Positions 15,487 to 23,411 of a DNA stretch of 27,054 nt are shown in pieces. Numbering within the stretch: the first letter of the stretch is position 1; each line of letters opens with the position of its first letter. A program made the translations under genes and the position numbers. The notes under the pieces are model-generated. The model saw only the letters and a program-made list of their open reading frames with translations, was not told the DNA's origin and did not search any database. The stretch comes from an uncultured Collinsella sp. (GTDB taxonomy: Bacteria > Actinomycetota > Coriobacteriia > Coriobacteriales > Coriobacteriaceae): contig CABUMZ010000007.1 of assembly GCA_902492825.1 (NCBI GenBank), positions 1-27,054 of the forward strand. Reading direction: 5' to 3'.

Positions 15487-16062
15487 ATGGCTGAGACTTC
15501 AAAACCGAGCCGCAGAAGGCGGAGTGCCGCGCCGGTCAACCGACGCACAACATCGGTGACGTGGGGTAAACACGCTTCGGGGTTTGATGGCTCGTTCAAG
15601 CGCACTAAATACGGCTATCCTTCGGCAAGCGCCCGCTTGGCAATGCAGGCAGAGTCCTCGCTGTGGGGCCGCAAACGCGTGGTGGGCTCAAAGCTCAAGC
15701 ACGACGGCACGCTTGGTTACATCAGTCGCGGGGCGGCTCGCCGCAGCGGGCTCAACCCGGCTGGTTGGCATCGTTATGTGCCGATCGTGGCCGTCGTTGC
15801 AGTGATCGTCATCGCACTCGCCGCGCTCGGCTACGCCGGCGGTGGCGCCAACTTGGACGCAGTGTTTAAATCGCCCGAGCTCGCGCATGCAGGCACAGAA
15901 GTTATCGAGGGCGCTCAGACCCAGACGGGCGTTGCGCCCCAGCGCGGTATCGTCGCGGCGGCCTCCACCATCGCCGATGCGCAAAAGGACGAAGACGAAC
16001 AAGGCAGCGAAGCCGAAACGGCCCAGACGAACGAAACGACGACAACGGCGACGTCAATATAA
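15487..16062 (+). CDS. Single-pass membrane protein of unknown function
   Basis: Hypothetical protein of 191 residues. The N-terminal 96 residues are strongly basic (RRRRSAAPVNRR, then many Lys/Arg) and contain Gly-Tyr-rich stretches (HASGFDGSFKRTKYGYPSAS). One transmembrane helix spans about 97-117 (YVPIVAVVAVIVIALAALGY). The last 74 residues are Ala/Thr/Glu-rich and probably outside the cell. The positive-inside rule supports a cytoplasmic N-terminus. Start ATG at 15487 has a close GAGGG; a GTG at 15433 is an alternative. It starts 84 nt after the regulator gene, in the same direction, and may be co-transcribed. I do not recognise the family. Confidence 0.6.
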   Translation: MAETSKPSRRRRSAAPVNRRTTSVTWGKHASGFDGSFKRTKYGYPSASARLAMQAESSLWGRKRVVGSKLKHDGTLGYISRGAARRSGLNPAGWHRYVPIVAVVAVIVIALAALGYAGGGANLDAVFKSPELAHAGTEVIEGAQTQTGVAPQRGIVAAASTIADAQKDEDEQGSEAETAQTNETTTTATSI

Positions 16063-16068
16063 GTTGCG

Positions 16069-16113
16069 AGTGGGGTAGCTAAAATAGCCCCGTCCCAAAT
16101 TAGCCACCCCGCT
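16069..16113. terminator. Hairpin between the membrane protein and nitroreductase genes
   Basis: AGTGGGGTAGCTAA (16069-16082) pairs with TTAGCCACCCCGCT (16100-16113) over 14 bp with two G-T wobbles. It lies between convergent genes. The T run is poor on both strands, so its efficiency as an intrinsic terminator is unsure. Confidence 0.5.
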
Positions 16114-16125
16114 GACGCTCCTGGG

Positions 16126-16647
16126 TTACCTTACGTAGATGATGTTGTCGCGGCGGGGTTTGGGCTCGGGTAGCGTGTCCTCGGCGTAGCCAAGAATGCA
16201 GTTACCGACACCGCGCAGACTGCCGTCGGCGGGCAGGCCCCAGCTGGCCAGCAGCTCCAGGCCCTCGGGCGAGTCAAAGACCTCATGCGCGCGGTGAATC
16301 CAGCACGAATCGACACCCAGCGCATAAGCGGCGTTGAGCAAGTTGCCCATGGCGAGCGAGCCGTCTTCCAGATGTGTGGGCACGCTGCGGTCAACCAGCA
16401 CCACCACAACGGTCTTGGCGCCATAGAAGGGGTCGCTGTTGCTGCCCATGACTTGCGCGTTGAGCTGCGAGAGACGCTCGACGGTCGCGGGGTCGGTGAC
16501 GGCGACAAACGTCACCGGCTGGCGGCCCATGCCGCTCGGTGCATATTGGCCGGCTTCGATAATACGTGCAAGCTTTTCGGCCTCGACGGGACGATCGCTG
16601 TAGTTGCGGCAGCTGCGGCGGTGAATGAGTGCTTCGATAGTCTCCAT
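16126..16647 (-). CDS. Nitroreductase-family FMN oxidoreductase
   Basis: Protein of 173 residues in the NfsA/FRP-like FMN-dependent nitroreductase fold, normally a dimer using NAD(P)H. The N-terminal FMN phosphate motif is IHRRSCRNYSDRPV. APSGMGRQPVTFVAV is the second FMN-contacting segment, then LNAAYALGVDSCWIHRA and VGNCILGYAED. Substrate is open; nitroaromatics, quinones or bile-acid-related substrates are all handled by members of the family. Start ATG at 16647 has AAGGAG at good spacing; a longer frame to 16743 has no such support. It is divergent from the 96-residue protein gene. Confidence 0.88.
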   Translation of the reverse strand: METIEALIHRRSCRNYSDRPVEAEKLARIIEAGQYAPSGMGRQPVTFVAVTDPATVERLSQLNAQVMGSNSDPFYGAKTVVVVLVDRSVPTHLEDGSLAMGNLLNAAYALGVDSCWIHRAHEVFDSPEGLELLASWGLPADGSLRGVGNCILGYAEDTLPEPKPRRDNIIYVR

Positions 16648-16941
16648 GGTGTCTCCTTGCGGTGGCGTTGCAGATGCCCCGTTCATACCCGTCGGGCTCA
16701 AACGATAGACGGTCAATTGCCCGGCCAAAAGGATAGATTCCAATTGGGAAAGTAGGTTTGCATAAAAGTACCTTCAGAATGTGACAAACAAATGGGATGG
16801 TTAAACGTTTTATCCCGTCTACCCTGCGCTTTTTTACCACTTGCCTAAATGACGAACGCATAACCTTTGATAAAGGTTTTACTAAAGGAGTACCAACGTT
16901 TATCAATGCGCCGTGGTGGCGCCGGGCCAGGAGGTAACATC

Positions 16942-17232
16942 ATGTTCCAGGCTGGAGATGTCGTCGAGACCGATTTCGAAGGATTTCTGAAGCTGCTGCG
17001 TTCCAAGACGCGCGCTTTCGTGTCGATCAACGATCACGAGTACTACATCACGCACACCGATGGCTATTGGCGTGTTCAGGATTGCGAGGCCCTCAACGAC
17101 AAGGGCCACTTTACTGACTGCTCCGAGCTGGTCAACACGGTCTGCGAGGTCGTCGAGCTGCCGTGGATTGCCGGCAAGAGCCTGCATGACAGCTTCTCGG
17201 GTGCTACGGTCTATGAGGCCGTCGCTGCTTAA
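16942..17232 (+). CDS. Conserved-looking 96-residue protein of unknown function
   Basis: A small soluble protein with GC-rich codon use like its neighbours, a strong ribosome binding site (GGAGG, 16930-16934) and its own perfect terminator, all signs of a well-expressed real gene. The sequence is acidic and compact: FQAGDVVETDFEGFLKLLRS at the start, then YYITHTDGYWRVQDCEALN and a C-terminal Trp/Gly segment. There are no membrane helices and no metal-binding cluster. An upstream in-frame ATG at 16906 would add 12 Gly/Arg-rich residues, which is less likely. A short inverted repeat AACCTTT/AAAGGTT (16862-16878) lies upstream. I do not recognise the family; it may be coriobacterial. Confidence 0.65.
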   Translation: MFQAGDVVETDFEGFLKLLRSKTRAFVSINDHEYYITHTDGYWRVQDCEALNDKGHFTDCSELVNTVCEVVELPWIAGKSLHDSFSGATVYEAVAA

Positions 17233-17259
17233 CAGCCAACACTCGATATTCTCTCGCAA

Positions 17260-17294
17260 CCGCCGGCGCCGCCCCCGCGCCGGCGGTCTTTTTT
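17260..17294 (+). terminator. Terminator of the 96-residue protein gene
   Basis: Perfect 10-bp stem CCGCCGGCGC (17260-17269) / GCGCCGGCGG (17277-17286) with a 7-nt loop and the T-rich tail TCTTTTTT (17287-17294), 27 nt after the stop codon. Confidence 0.92.
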
Positions 17295-17336
17295 GTCGAT
17301 ATGCTTATGTAGAGCCGACCATAAACAACGAGCTTG

Positions 17337-17396
17337 TTGACGATAGTCAAAACTCGGACTAATGTAGAGATATTAATTGGTCAAAACTCGGACTAT
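17337..17396 (+). promoter_or_regulatory. MarR-operon promoter with two direct-repeat operators
   Basis: TTGACG (17337-17342), a 17-bp spacer and TAATGT (17360-17365) form a good promoter. An exact 16-bp sequence, GTCAAAACTCGGACTA, occurs twice: at 17346-17361, inside the spacer and touching the -10 box, and at 17380-17395, in the leader. The repeats are 34 bp apart, a little over three helical turns. Each contains an inverted TAGTC/GACTA-type pair. This suggests autorepression by the MarR protein encoded next. Direct proof of binding is lacking. Confidence 0.7.
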
Positions 17397-17411
17397 CGAA
17401 TGGTGGGAGAG

Positions 17412-17912
17412 ATGAATAGTGCAGTTAGCCCGGTCGATTTCGACCGGATGCTCAACGGGCTTGACCGTATCTATTCGGAGTTCGCGCGCGCCTGCGGTCT
17501 TTCGGACTGCGCCTACTGGATGCTCGTCGACACGAGTGCGGCGGGCGGAAGCGTTGCCGTGAGTCGGCTGACGAGTGAATGGTTCTACAGCAAACAGACC
17601 ATCAATTCGGCGATCAAGACGCTTAGGGCGCGAGGGCTTGCGACGTTGGAGTTTGCCGAGGGCAGTCGTAAGAACAAGGTTGTGCGACTGACCGAAGAAG
17701 GCGTGCAGTTTGCCAAGCGCTACGCGTTGCCGGCGCAAAAAGCCGAGCAACAGGCATTCGAGGCGCTCGAGCCGTGGGAACAGCGCGAGATCATGCGCTT
17801 GGTCGGTAAGTTCTCCCATGTTCTTAACGAAGAGTGCGAGGCATTTAAACGGCAAGTGGCCGCCGAGAACGAGGCTGACGATAAGGGCGAGGGGGACACA
17901 TGCGACTCTTAA
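17412..17912 (+). CDS. MarR-family regulator of the ABC exporter operon
   Basis: Winged-helix regulator of 166 residues. The DNA-binding region spans about 48-100 (VAVSRLTSEWFYSKQTINSAIKTLRARGLATLEF, then the wing GSRKNKVVRLTEEG), with dimerisation helices at both ends. It is the first gene of an operon with two ABC exporter halves; its end overlaps the next gene by 13 nt. It probably represses the operon until a toxic ligand binds, as in other MarR-exporter pairs. Start ATG at 17412 is preceded by GTGGGAGAG; an in-frame ATG at 17400 lies within that ribosome binding site region and longer starts run into the operators. Confidence 0.87.
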   Translation: MNSAVSPVDFDRMLNGLDRIYSEFARACGLSDCAYWMLVDTSAAGGSVAVSRLTSEWFYSKQTINSAIKTLRARGLATLEFAEGSRKNKVVRLTEEGVQFAKRYALPAQKAEQQAFEALEPWEQREIMRLVGKFSHVLNEECEAFKRQVAAENEADDKGEGDTCDS

Positions 17913-19636
17913 TGAGGTTTATGAGGCCGTACCGCGGTCTGATTGCGGTGACGCTGTTTGCGGTGCTGATAGATAACGTCGGTACGCTGTTGGTTCCCAC
18001 GATGCTGGCGAACATGGTCAACACCGGTATTACCACGGGCGATGTCGACTACATTTTACGCAACGGCCTATACATGTTTATCGCGACTAGCATGGCTAGC
18101 GGCGGCACGGTGCTGGGCTGCTATCTTTCGGCGCGTCTGGCGGCTAACGTGGCCTGCGACATCCGCAATGCCGTGTATGACAAGTCGCTCGAGCTGTCTG
18201 CCAGCGACTTTGAGCGCTTTGGCACGGGCTCGATGATCACGCGCTCGCTCAACGACATCAACGTGATTCAGCAGGCGATTCTGCAGACGATTCAGCTGGT
18301 GCTGCCCGTGCCGTTTTTGGCTGTGGCGGGCATCATCTTCGCCTGGTTTATCGATCCCGCCATGGGCACGCTTTTGGGCGTAGTCGTTGCGATTGTGCTG
18401 GTGGCGGCGGTCTTTACGGTTGCCAACGCGGCGCCGATTTTTATGCGCCTACAGGGCTTTATCGACCGCATGAACGTGGTGCTGCGCGAGAATATTGTGG
18501 GCGTGCGCGTCATCCGTGCGTTTAACAAGGAGCGCCACGAGGAACGGCGTCTGGACGAGGTGTTTAGCGAATACGCCACCAACGCCATCAAAGTCAATCA
18601 CCTGTTTGTGGGCCTCGACAGCTCAAGCTTCTTTTTGATGAACATCGCCGAGGTGGCGGTGCTGTGGGTGGGCGGCAACCGCGTGGGCGCCCATGCGATG
18701 CAGATTGCGAGCATCTCTGCGGTGCTCGAGTACGCAATCCTGATTCTGTTCTTTGTGATGATGGCGCAGATGGTGGTGCTGACACTTCCGCGCGCCGCGG
18801 CATGCCTAAGCCGTGCACAGCAAGTGCTGGAGATTGAGCCGAGCATCGTTGATGGCCAGCGTACGCTTGATGCGGCCGCGTCCGACTCAAAGGGCGGGGC
18901 CGATGCGGTCGCCGTGTTCGATCACATGTCGTTTCGCTTTGACGATGCCGACGAGGACACCCTATGCGACCTGAGCTTTGCCTGTCGCCGCGGTCAGACG
19001 ACTGCGATCGTTGGCTCGACCGGCTCGGGCAAATCGACGGTGGCAAAGCTTCTGCTGCGCTTCCACGATGCCACCAAGGGCGCCATTCGCCTGAATGGTG
19101 TGGACCTGCGCGAGCTTACGCAAGACGAAATCCGCGGGCGCATTGCCTATGTGCCGCAGAAGGCGTGGCTGTTCTCGGGCACGGTGGCGAGCAATCTGCG
19201 CTTTGGCAACGAAGACGCGACTGAGGCCGACATGCTTCACGCGCTTGAGGTTGCCCAGAGCACCTTTGTACTCGACCAACCGCAGGGGCTCGATACCCCG
19301 GTTGCCCAGGGCGGTACGAACTTTTCGGGCGGCCAGCGCCAGCGTTTGGCAATCGCCCGTGCGCTCATGAAGCATGCCGATCTATATATCTTCGATGACA
19401 GTTTTTCGGCCCTGGACTTTAAGACCGATGCCGCCCTGCGTCATGCGTTGCAAGACGAGACGCGTGACGCTGCGGTGCTCATCATCGCGCAGCGCATCTC
19501 GACGATCTTGCACGCCGACCAGATTGTCGTGCTCAAGGATGGCGAGGTTGTGGGTCTGGGCACGCATGGCGAGCTTATGGAAACCTGCGAGGTGTACCGC
19601 GCCATCGCGGAATCGCAGATGAAGGGAGGTGAGTGA
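17900..19636 (+). CDS. Heterodimeric ABC exporter, subunit with degenerate ATP site
   Basis: Protein of 578 residues: a six-helix exporter domain (about 1-310) fused to an ATPase domain (about 335-578). Walker A is GSTGSGKST (372-380), Q-loop YVPQKAWLFSG, and the signature NFSGGQRQR (474-482) is canonical. Walker B reads LYIFDDSFSALD, with Asp500 replacing the catalytic Glu, and the H-loop His is Gln531 (IIAQRIST). Its own ATP site is therefore non-consensus, as in one half of heterodimeric exporters such as TM287/288. The partner encoded next has the reverse pattern. Start ATG at 17900 overlaps the MarR gene and follows GAGGGGG. Likely role: drug, peptide or lipid efflux; substrate unknown. 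Confidence 0.9.
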   Translation: MRLLMRFMRPYRGLIAVTLFAVLIDNVGTLLVPTMLANMVNTGITTGDVDYILRNGLYMFIATSMASGGTVLGCYLSARLAANVACDIRNAVYDKSLELSASDFERFGTGSMITRSLNDINVIQQAILQTIQLVLPVPFLAVAGIIFAWFIDPAMGTLLGVVVAIVLVAAVFTVANAAPIFMRLQGFIDRMNVVLRENIVGVRVIRAFNKERHEERRLDEVFSEYATNAIKVNHLFVGLDSSSFFLMNIAEVAVLWVGGNRVGAHAMQIASISAVLEYAILILFFVMMAQMVVLTLPRAAACLSRAQQVLEIEPSIVDGQRTLDAAASDSKGGADAVAVFDHMSFRFDDADEDTLCDLSFACRRGQTTAIVGSTGSGKSTVAKLLLRFHDATKGAIRLNGVDLRELTQDEIRGRIAYVPQKAWLFSGTVASNLRFGNEDATEADMLHALEVAQSTFVLDQPQGLDTPVAQGGTNFSGGQRQRLAIARALMKHADLYIFDDSFSALDFKTDAALRHALQDETRDAAVLIIAQRISTILHADQIVVLKDGEVVGLGTHGELMETCEVYRAIAESQMKGGE

Positions 19637-19637
19637 C

Positions 19638-21644
19638 ATGACCGAGGAGCTCAAGAAGCAGGGCGGCGTTGATGACGCCGCTGCCGCGGGACTGGTCGAG
19701 GAAACGGCTGCCGCGTCGACCGAGCTGGATGACGCCGCCAAGGCTGCAGCCGAGCGCGAGGCTCGCCGCCAGGCGCTCTATGAGGAAAATGAGCGCGCGG
19801 AGGATGAGCGCGCCCGAGCCGAGGCGGAACGCATGCGCGATGTGGACGATGGAGACGAGGACGAGACGCCTCGGGATACCTGGGCGACGGTGCGCCGCCT
19901 GTGGAGCGAGGCTGCCGGCGACCATTGGCGCTTCTATATCGTGTTCGCGAGTATTGTGTTCTATGCCATCTTTAACACTGCCGCGCCGGCATATAGCGCC
20001 CGCGTGATCGATGAGCTGTGGGGCCACATTCAGGTAGCGTTTGTCAACAACGCCACCTTCAGCATCACCTGGGAGAACTGCGGCAGGACTATCTTCATCT
20101 ACTTTTTGATTTGGACGGCCGCCGCTTCGTTCTACGCGCTCCAGAGCTTTTTGATGTCGAGTGTGGCCGAACGCCTCAACCTGCGCCTACGCAACCGCAT
20201 CGCACAAAAGCTCAACCGTCTGCCGCTTGCCTTCTTTGACGCGCATCGTCCCGGCGAGGTCGTCAGCCGCGCGACCAACGACCTGGACAAGATGTCCGAG
20301 AGCATGCAGCGTGGCTTGCTGCAGCTTCTGGTGTCGATCGGTACCGTGGTGGGTGCCGTGAGCGTGATGTTTGTGTTTAGCGTGCCGCTCACGCTCGTCT
20401 TTTTGTTCTTTACGGCGTTGTCGTTGCTGGTGACCAAGGTGGTCTCGCGCCGCACGCATGACGTAACCGGCGAGCGCCAGGAGTGGGTGTCCAAGATTAC
20501 GAGCGCGGTTGAGGAGGGCTACTCGGGCCGTCTGGTGATTCGCGCGTTCAACCGTGAGCGCCAGAGTTCTGCCGAGGTGCACCTGGCCTCGGGCGAGCTA
20601 GCGCGCGTGAGTGCCAAGGCCGACTTTATGATTAACGCCGTCGGCCCCGCGGTGCGCTTTATCGGCCGCCTGGCACAGATCGTGATTGCGATTGTGGGCT
20701 GCAGTATGCTGGTTGCCGGCCACATGACCGTCGGCGTGTTCCAGGCGTTCTTCCAGTTTATCTACGAGGCATCCGAGCCCATGACGCAGTTGTCGTTTAC
20801 CTTCAACTCGCTGCAGAGCGCGCTGGCGAGTGCAGAGCGCGTGTTCGAACTGCTCGATGAGCCCGAGATGGAGACCGATCCGCTGCCGGACAAGGCCGCC
20901 AAGCTGCCGGGTCGCGTGGAGGGCCGCGTCTCCTTTGAGCACGTGCGCTTTGGTTATTCGCCCGACAAGCCGCTTATGCGCGACGTGTCGTTTACCGCCG
21001 AGCCGGGCCAGAAGATTGCCGTGGTGGGAACCACGGGCGCAGGCAAGACGACGCTCATCAACCTGCTCATGCGCTTCTACGAGATTGACGGCGGGCGTAT
21101 TACGCTCGACGGCGTGGATACGAGCCGCATGGACCGCGGCGAGCTACGGCAGCAGTTTGGCATGGTGCTGCAGGACGCCTGGCTGTTCGATGGCACGATT
21201 GCCGAAAACATCGCCTACGGCTGCCCCGAGGCAACGCGCGACGAAATTGTGGCCGCCGCTCGTGCCGCGCAGGTCGACTTCTTTGTGCGCACCATGCCGC
21301 AGGGCTACGACACGCGCGTGGCCAACGATGCCGAAAGCATCAGCCAGGGCCAGCGTCAGCTGCTGACCATCGCTCGCGTGCTGCTCAACAACCCGGCGAT
21401 TCTCATCCTGGACGAGGCGACCTCAAGCGTGGATACGCGTACCGAGCTTGCCATCGGTCGTGCCATGGACGCGCTCATGCGCGGGGGCACGAGCTTTGTG
21501 ATCGCGCACCGCCTGTCGACGATTGTGGACGCCGACCTGATCTTGGTCATGGATCACGGCAACATTATCGAGCAGGGCACGCATAAGGAGCTGCTGGCTG
21601 CCGAGGGTGCCTACGCCGACCTCTATCTGAGCCAGTTCGCATAA
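19638..21644 (+). CDS. Heterodimeric ABC exporter, catalytic subunit
   Basis: Protein of 668 residues with exporter helices at about 95-400 and an ATPase domain at about 425-668. Walker A is GTTGAGKTT (464-472), Walker B ILILDEATSSVD with catalytic Glu593, and H-loop His624. The signature is ISQGQRQ (568-574) in place of LSGGQ. Combined with the partner's NFSGGQ, one consensus and one degenerate ATP site result, so the two must work as a heterodimer. The first 80 residues are an unusual cytoplasmic extension, rich in Ala, Glu and Arg and probably coiled-coil, ending in an acidic patch (DVDDGDEDE). Start ATG at 19638 follows GGGAGG, 1 nt after the partner's TGA. The TAA stop touches a dispersed hairpin element. 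Confidence 0.9.
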   Translation: MTEELKKQGGVDDAAAAGLVEETAAASTELDDAAKAAAEREARRQALYEENERAEDERARAEAERMRDVDDGDEDETPRDTWATVRRLWSEAAGDHWRFYIVFASIVFYAIFNTAAPAYSARVIDELWGHIQVAFVNNATFSITWENCGRTIFIYFLIWTAAASFYALQSFLMSSVAERLNLRLRNRIAQKLNRLPLAFFDAHRPGEVVSRATNDLDKMSESMQRGLLQLLVSIGTVVGAVSVMFVFSVPLTLVFLFFTALSLLVTKVVSRRTHDVTGERQEWVSKITSAVEEGYSGRLVIRAFNRERQSSAEVHLASGELARVSAKADFMINAVGPAVRFIGRLAQIVIAIVGCSMLVAGHMTVGVFQAFFQFIYEASEPMTQLSFTFNSLQSALASAERVFELLDEPEMETDPLPDKAAKLPGRVEGRVSFEHVRFGYSPDKPLMRDVSFTAEPGQKIAVVGTTGAGKTTLINLLMRFYEIDGGRITLDGVDTSRMDRGELRQQFGMVLQDAWLFDGTIAENIAYGCPEATRDEIVAAARAAQVDFFVRTMPQGYDTRVANDAESISQGQRQLLTIARVLLNNPAILILDEATSSVDTRTELAIGRAMDALMRGGTSFVIAHRLSTIVDADLILVMDHGNIIEQGTHKELLAAEGAYADLYLSQFA

Positions 21645-21675
21645 TGTGACAAAGGGACAGCCCCACATGTCACAT
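21644..21675 (+). repeat. REP-like hairpin element, arm type ATGTGACA
   Basis: Perfect 8-bp terminal inverted repeats ATGTGACA (21644-21651) and TGTCACAT (21668-21675) enclose AAGGGACAGCCCCACA, which contains the GGGACAG core of the other elements. Its first base is the last base of the exporter gene's TAA stop codon. Confidence 0.65.
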
Positions 21676-21683
21676 CAAAAAGA

Positions 21684-21718
21684 AAGGCGCGCCGGGGATG
21701 AATTCCCTGGCGCGCCTT
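21684..21718. terminator. Terminator between the exporter operon and cysE
   Basis: Perfect 10-bp stem AAGGCGCGCC (21684-21693) / GGCGCGCCTT (21709-21718), extended inside by partial GGGGA/TTCCC pairing. On the minus strand it is followed by TTCTTTTTG, favouring termination of cysE; on the plus strand the tail is TTCTTG. Confidence 0.8.
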
Positions 21719-21752
21719 CTTGTGTTGATGCGGGCTTGTACCGTTCACAGCC

Positions 21753-22457
21753 CTAGCGTTCGTCCGCGAGCTTGGCGACGAGGGCCTTGAGCTCGGCCAC
21801 CTCTCGCTCGAGTTCCTTGACGCGGCGGGCATTCTCGGTGATGCCTTGACGGTTGAGCGCGGATTGCTCGGCGGCATCGTCGGGCATGTACTCGCGATGC
21901 TGCTTGGCGTCGAAACTCTCCTCGAACACACGGCAGCCGTTGCGCTTGATGATGCGTCCCGGCACGCCCACGACGGTGCAGTTGTCGGGCACGTCCTTGA
22001 CGACGACCGAGTTGCCGCCGATCTTGACGTTGTTGCCGATGCGGATGTTGCCGAGCACCTTGGCGCCCGTGCCCACGGTGACATTGTTGCCCAGGGTGGG
22101 GTGGCGCTTGCCGGTTTCGTTGCCGGTGCCGCCGAGCGTAACGCCCTGGTAAAGCACACAGTTGTCGCCCACGATGGTGGTTTCGCCGATGACGACGCCC
22201 ATGGCGTGGTCGATAAAGAAATGCTTGCCGATCTGTGCGGCGGGGTGAATCTCGACGCCGGTGATGTGGCGGGTGATTTGCGAGAGCACGCGGGCGAGCG
22301 AGCGATGGCCATGCTCCCAGAGCCAGTGCTCGGGCACGTGGTTCCACTTGGCGTGCAGGCCAGGATAGGAAAGGAAGATGACCAGGCCGTTTTGCGCGGC
22401 GGGGTCCTGTGCTTGGACGGTCTTGATGTCCTCGCGAATGGTATTGATAAAGCTCAC
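21753..22457 (-). CDS. cysE: Serine O-acetyltransferase
   Basis: Enzyme of 234 residues that acetylates L-serine with acetyl-CoA, the first step of cysteine synthesis. It is the short, EpsC/SrpH-like form: a brief N-terminal helical domain (YPGLHAKWNHVPEHWLWEHG), then the left-handed beta-helix of hexapeptide repeats. The catalytic pair is Asp83-His84 (FIDHAMGVVIGET), and GVTLGGTG with KRHPTLGNNV forms the acetyl-CoA site. The last 30 residues (about 205-232) are a heptad-like helix (VKELEREVAELKALVAKL), an unusual coiled-coil tail. The start is GTG at 22457, chosen because GGGAGGG precedes it; an ATG-started extension to 22532 reads as non-family sequence. No cysK is beside it. Confidence 0.9.
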   Translation of the reverse strand: MSFINTIREDIKTVQAQDPAAQNGLVIFLSYPGLHAKWNHVPEHWLWEHGHRSLARVLSQITRHITGVEIHPAAQIGKHFFIDHAMGVVIGETTIVGDNCVLYQGVTLGGTGNETGKRHPTLGNNVTVGTGAKVLGNIRIGNNVKIGGNSVVVKDVPDNCTVVGVPGRIIKRNGCRVFEESFDAKQHREYMPDDAAEQSALNRQGITENARRVKELEREVAELKALVAKLADER

Positions 22458-22498
22458 CGGCCGCCCTCCCTTAGCGCCATGGCAATGCAATTCAATAA

Positions 22499-22515
22499 AG
22501 TATAGCGATTCGCTA
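22499..22515 (-). promoter_or_regulatory. cysE -10 box overlapped by a palindrome
   Basis: On the minus strand TATACT (22504-22499) is a good -10 hexamer, about 40 bp from the cysE GTG. The perfect palindrome TAGCGATTCGCTA (22503-22515) overlaps its upstream edge, a position suited to a repressor. No clear -35 is seen. Assignment of a regulator is not possible from sequence. Confidence 0.35.
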
Positions 22516-22680
22516 GGGATTAGGAAGGGCAATCTTGGCGGCTTTGCGCGACAGGTGTCAGTTATGCAAACTTGCTGGTAATGGAGTCATGCTTTTGTGG
22601 GGTTGCGCACGAGGGGACGCCGCAACCGTATACTGGTCAACTTGGACGTATCCGCGCCCACAACTGAGAGGTTTTACTTC

Positions 22681-23328
22681 ATGGGTTTCATTAATTTTAT
22701 CGCCGAGCTGCTCAAAGACCCGCGCACCGCGATTGCCAGCTGGATCGCCGCCGGCCCGCTTATGGCCTACGGCTGCGTGTTCCTGATCATCTTTATCGAG
22801 ACGGGCGTGGTGTTCTTCCCGTTCCTTCCCGGCGATTCACTGCTGTTCGCCTCGGGTTTCTTTGCCCACAATGGCGGCTTTAACATTGTGGCGCTTCTGG
22901 CCACCGCATGGGCCGCCGCCATTTTGGGCGATCAGTGCAACTTTATGATTGGTCACTTCTTTGGCAAAAAGATCATCGCTTCGGGCAAGGTCAAGGCCAT
23001 GACGCCCGAGCGCATCAAAAAGTCCGAGGACTTCTTGGACAAGTGGGGTCACCTGGCCATCTTCCTGGGTCGCTTCTTCCCGTTTATCCGCACCTTTGTG
23101 CCCTTTATCGCTGGCATGGGCGGCATGCACTGGCGCAACTTTGTCGTCTTTAACGTGCTGGGCGGCATTACCTGGTCGACGGTCTTTACGCTGCTGGGCT
23201 ACTTCTTTGGCGGCATTCCCTTTGTGCAGGAGCACTTTGAGCTGCTGATTATCGGCATCGTTGCCGTGTCGATCATCCCGACCGTGGTCGGCCTGGTTAA
23301 GGCTAAGCTGGGCAAAAAGAACGCGTAG
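22681..23328 (+). CDS. DedA-family membrane protein
   Basis: Membrane protein of 215 residues in the DedA/VTT superfamily, whose members are involved in lipid-carrier (undecaprenyl phosphate or phospholipid) movement and envelope homeostasis. Motifs: ETGVVFFPFLPGDSLLFASG near the first re-entrant segment, GDQCNFMIGHFFGKK, and the conserved GRFFPFIRTFVPFIAGMGGM with its essential Arg residues. Hydrophobic helices run to the C-terminus, which ends in a basic tail (KAKLGKKNA). Start ATG at 22681 is set by the family N-terminus, with GAGAGG upstream. It is monocistronic, divergent from cysE and followed by a strong terminator. Specific substrate unknown. Confidence 0.9.
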   Translation: MGFINFIAELLKDPRTAIASWIAAGPLMAYGCVFLIIFIETGVVFFPFLPGDSLLFASGFFAHNGGFNIVALLATAWAAAILGDQCNFMIGHFFGKKIIASGKVKAMTPERIKKSEDFLDKWGHLAIFLGRFFPFIRTFVPFIAGMGGMHWRNFVVFNVLGGITWSTVFTLLGYFFGGIPFVQEHFELLIIGIVAVSIIPTVVGLVKAKLGKKNA

Positions 23329-23356
23329 CTCGAGCCAGCGCGCAAACCGTGCAGTT

Positions 23357-23392
23357 GAGGCCCGTCACCGCTTACGGTGGCGGGCCTCTTTA
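23357..23392 (+). terminator. Terminator of the DedA gene
   Basis: A 14-bp stem GAGGCCCGTCACCG (23357-23370) / CGGTGGCGGGCCTC (23375-23388), with one G-T wobble and a CTTA tetraloop, is followed by TTTAG. Confidence 0.85.
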
Positions 23393-23411
23393 GTTTCGGT
23401 CAAATGAAAAT

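Noticed and set aside
16794..16816. GGGAT/ATCCC symmetry with AAACGTTT between the nitroreductase and the 96-residue gene
   Set aside because: The two symmetric parts have different centres, so they do not form one palindrome; too weak to call an operator.
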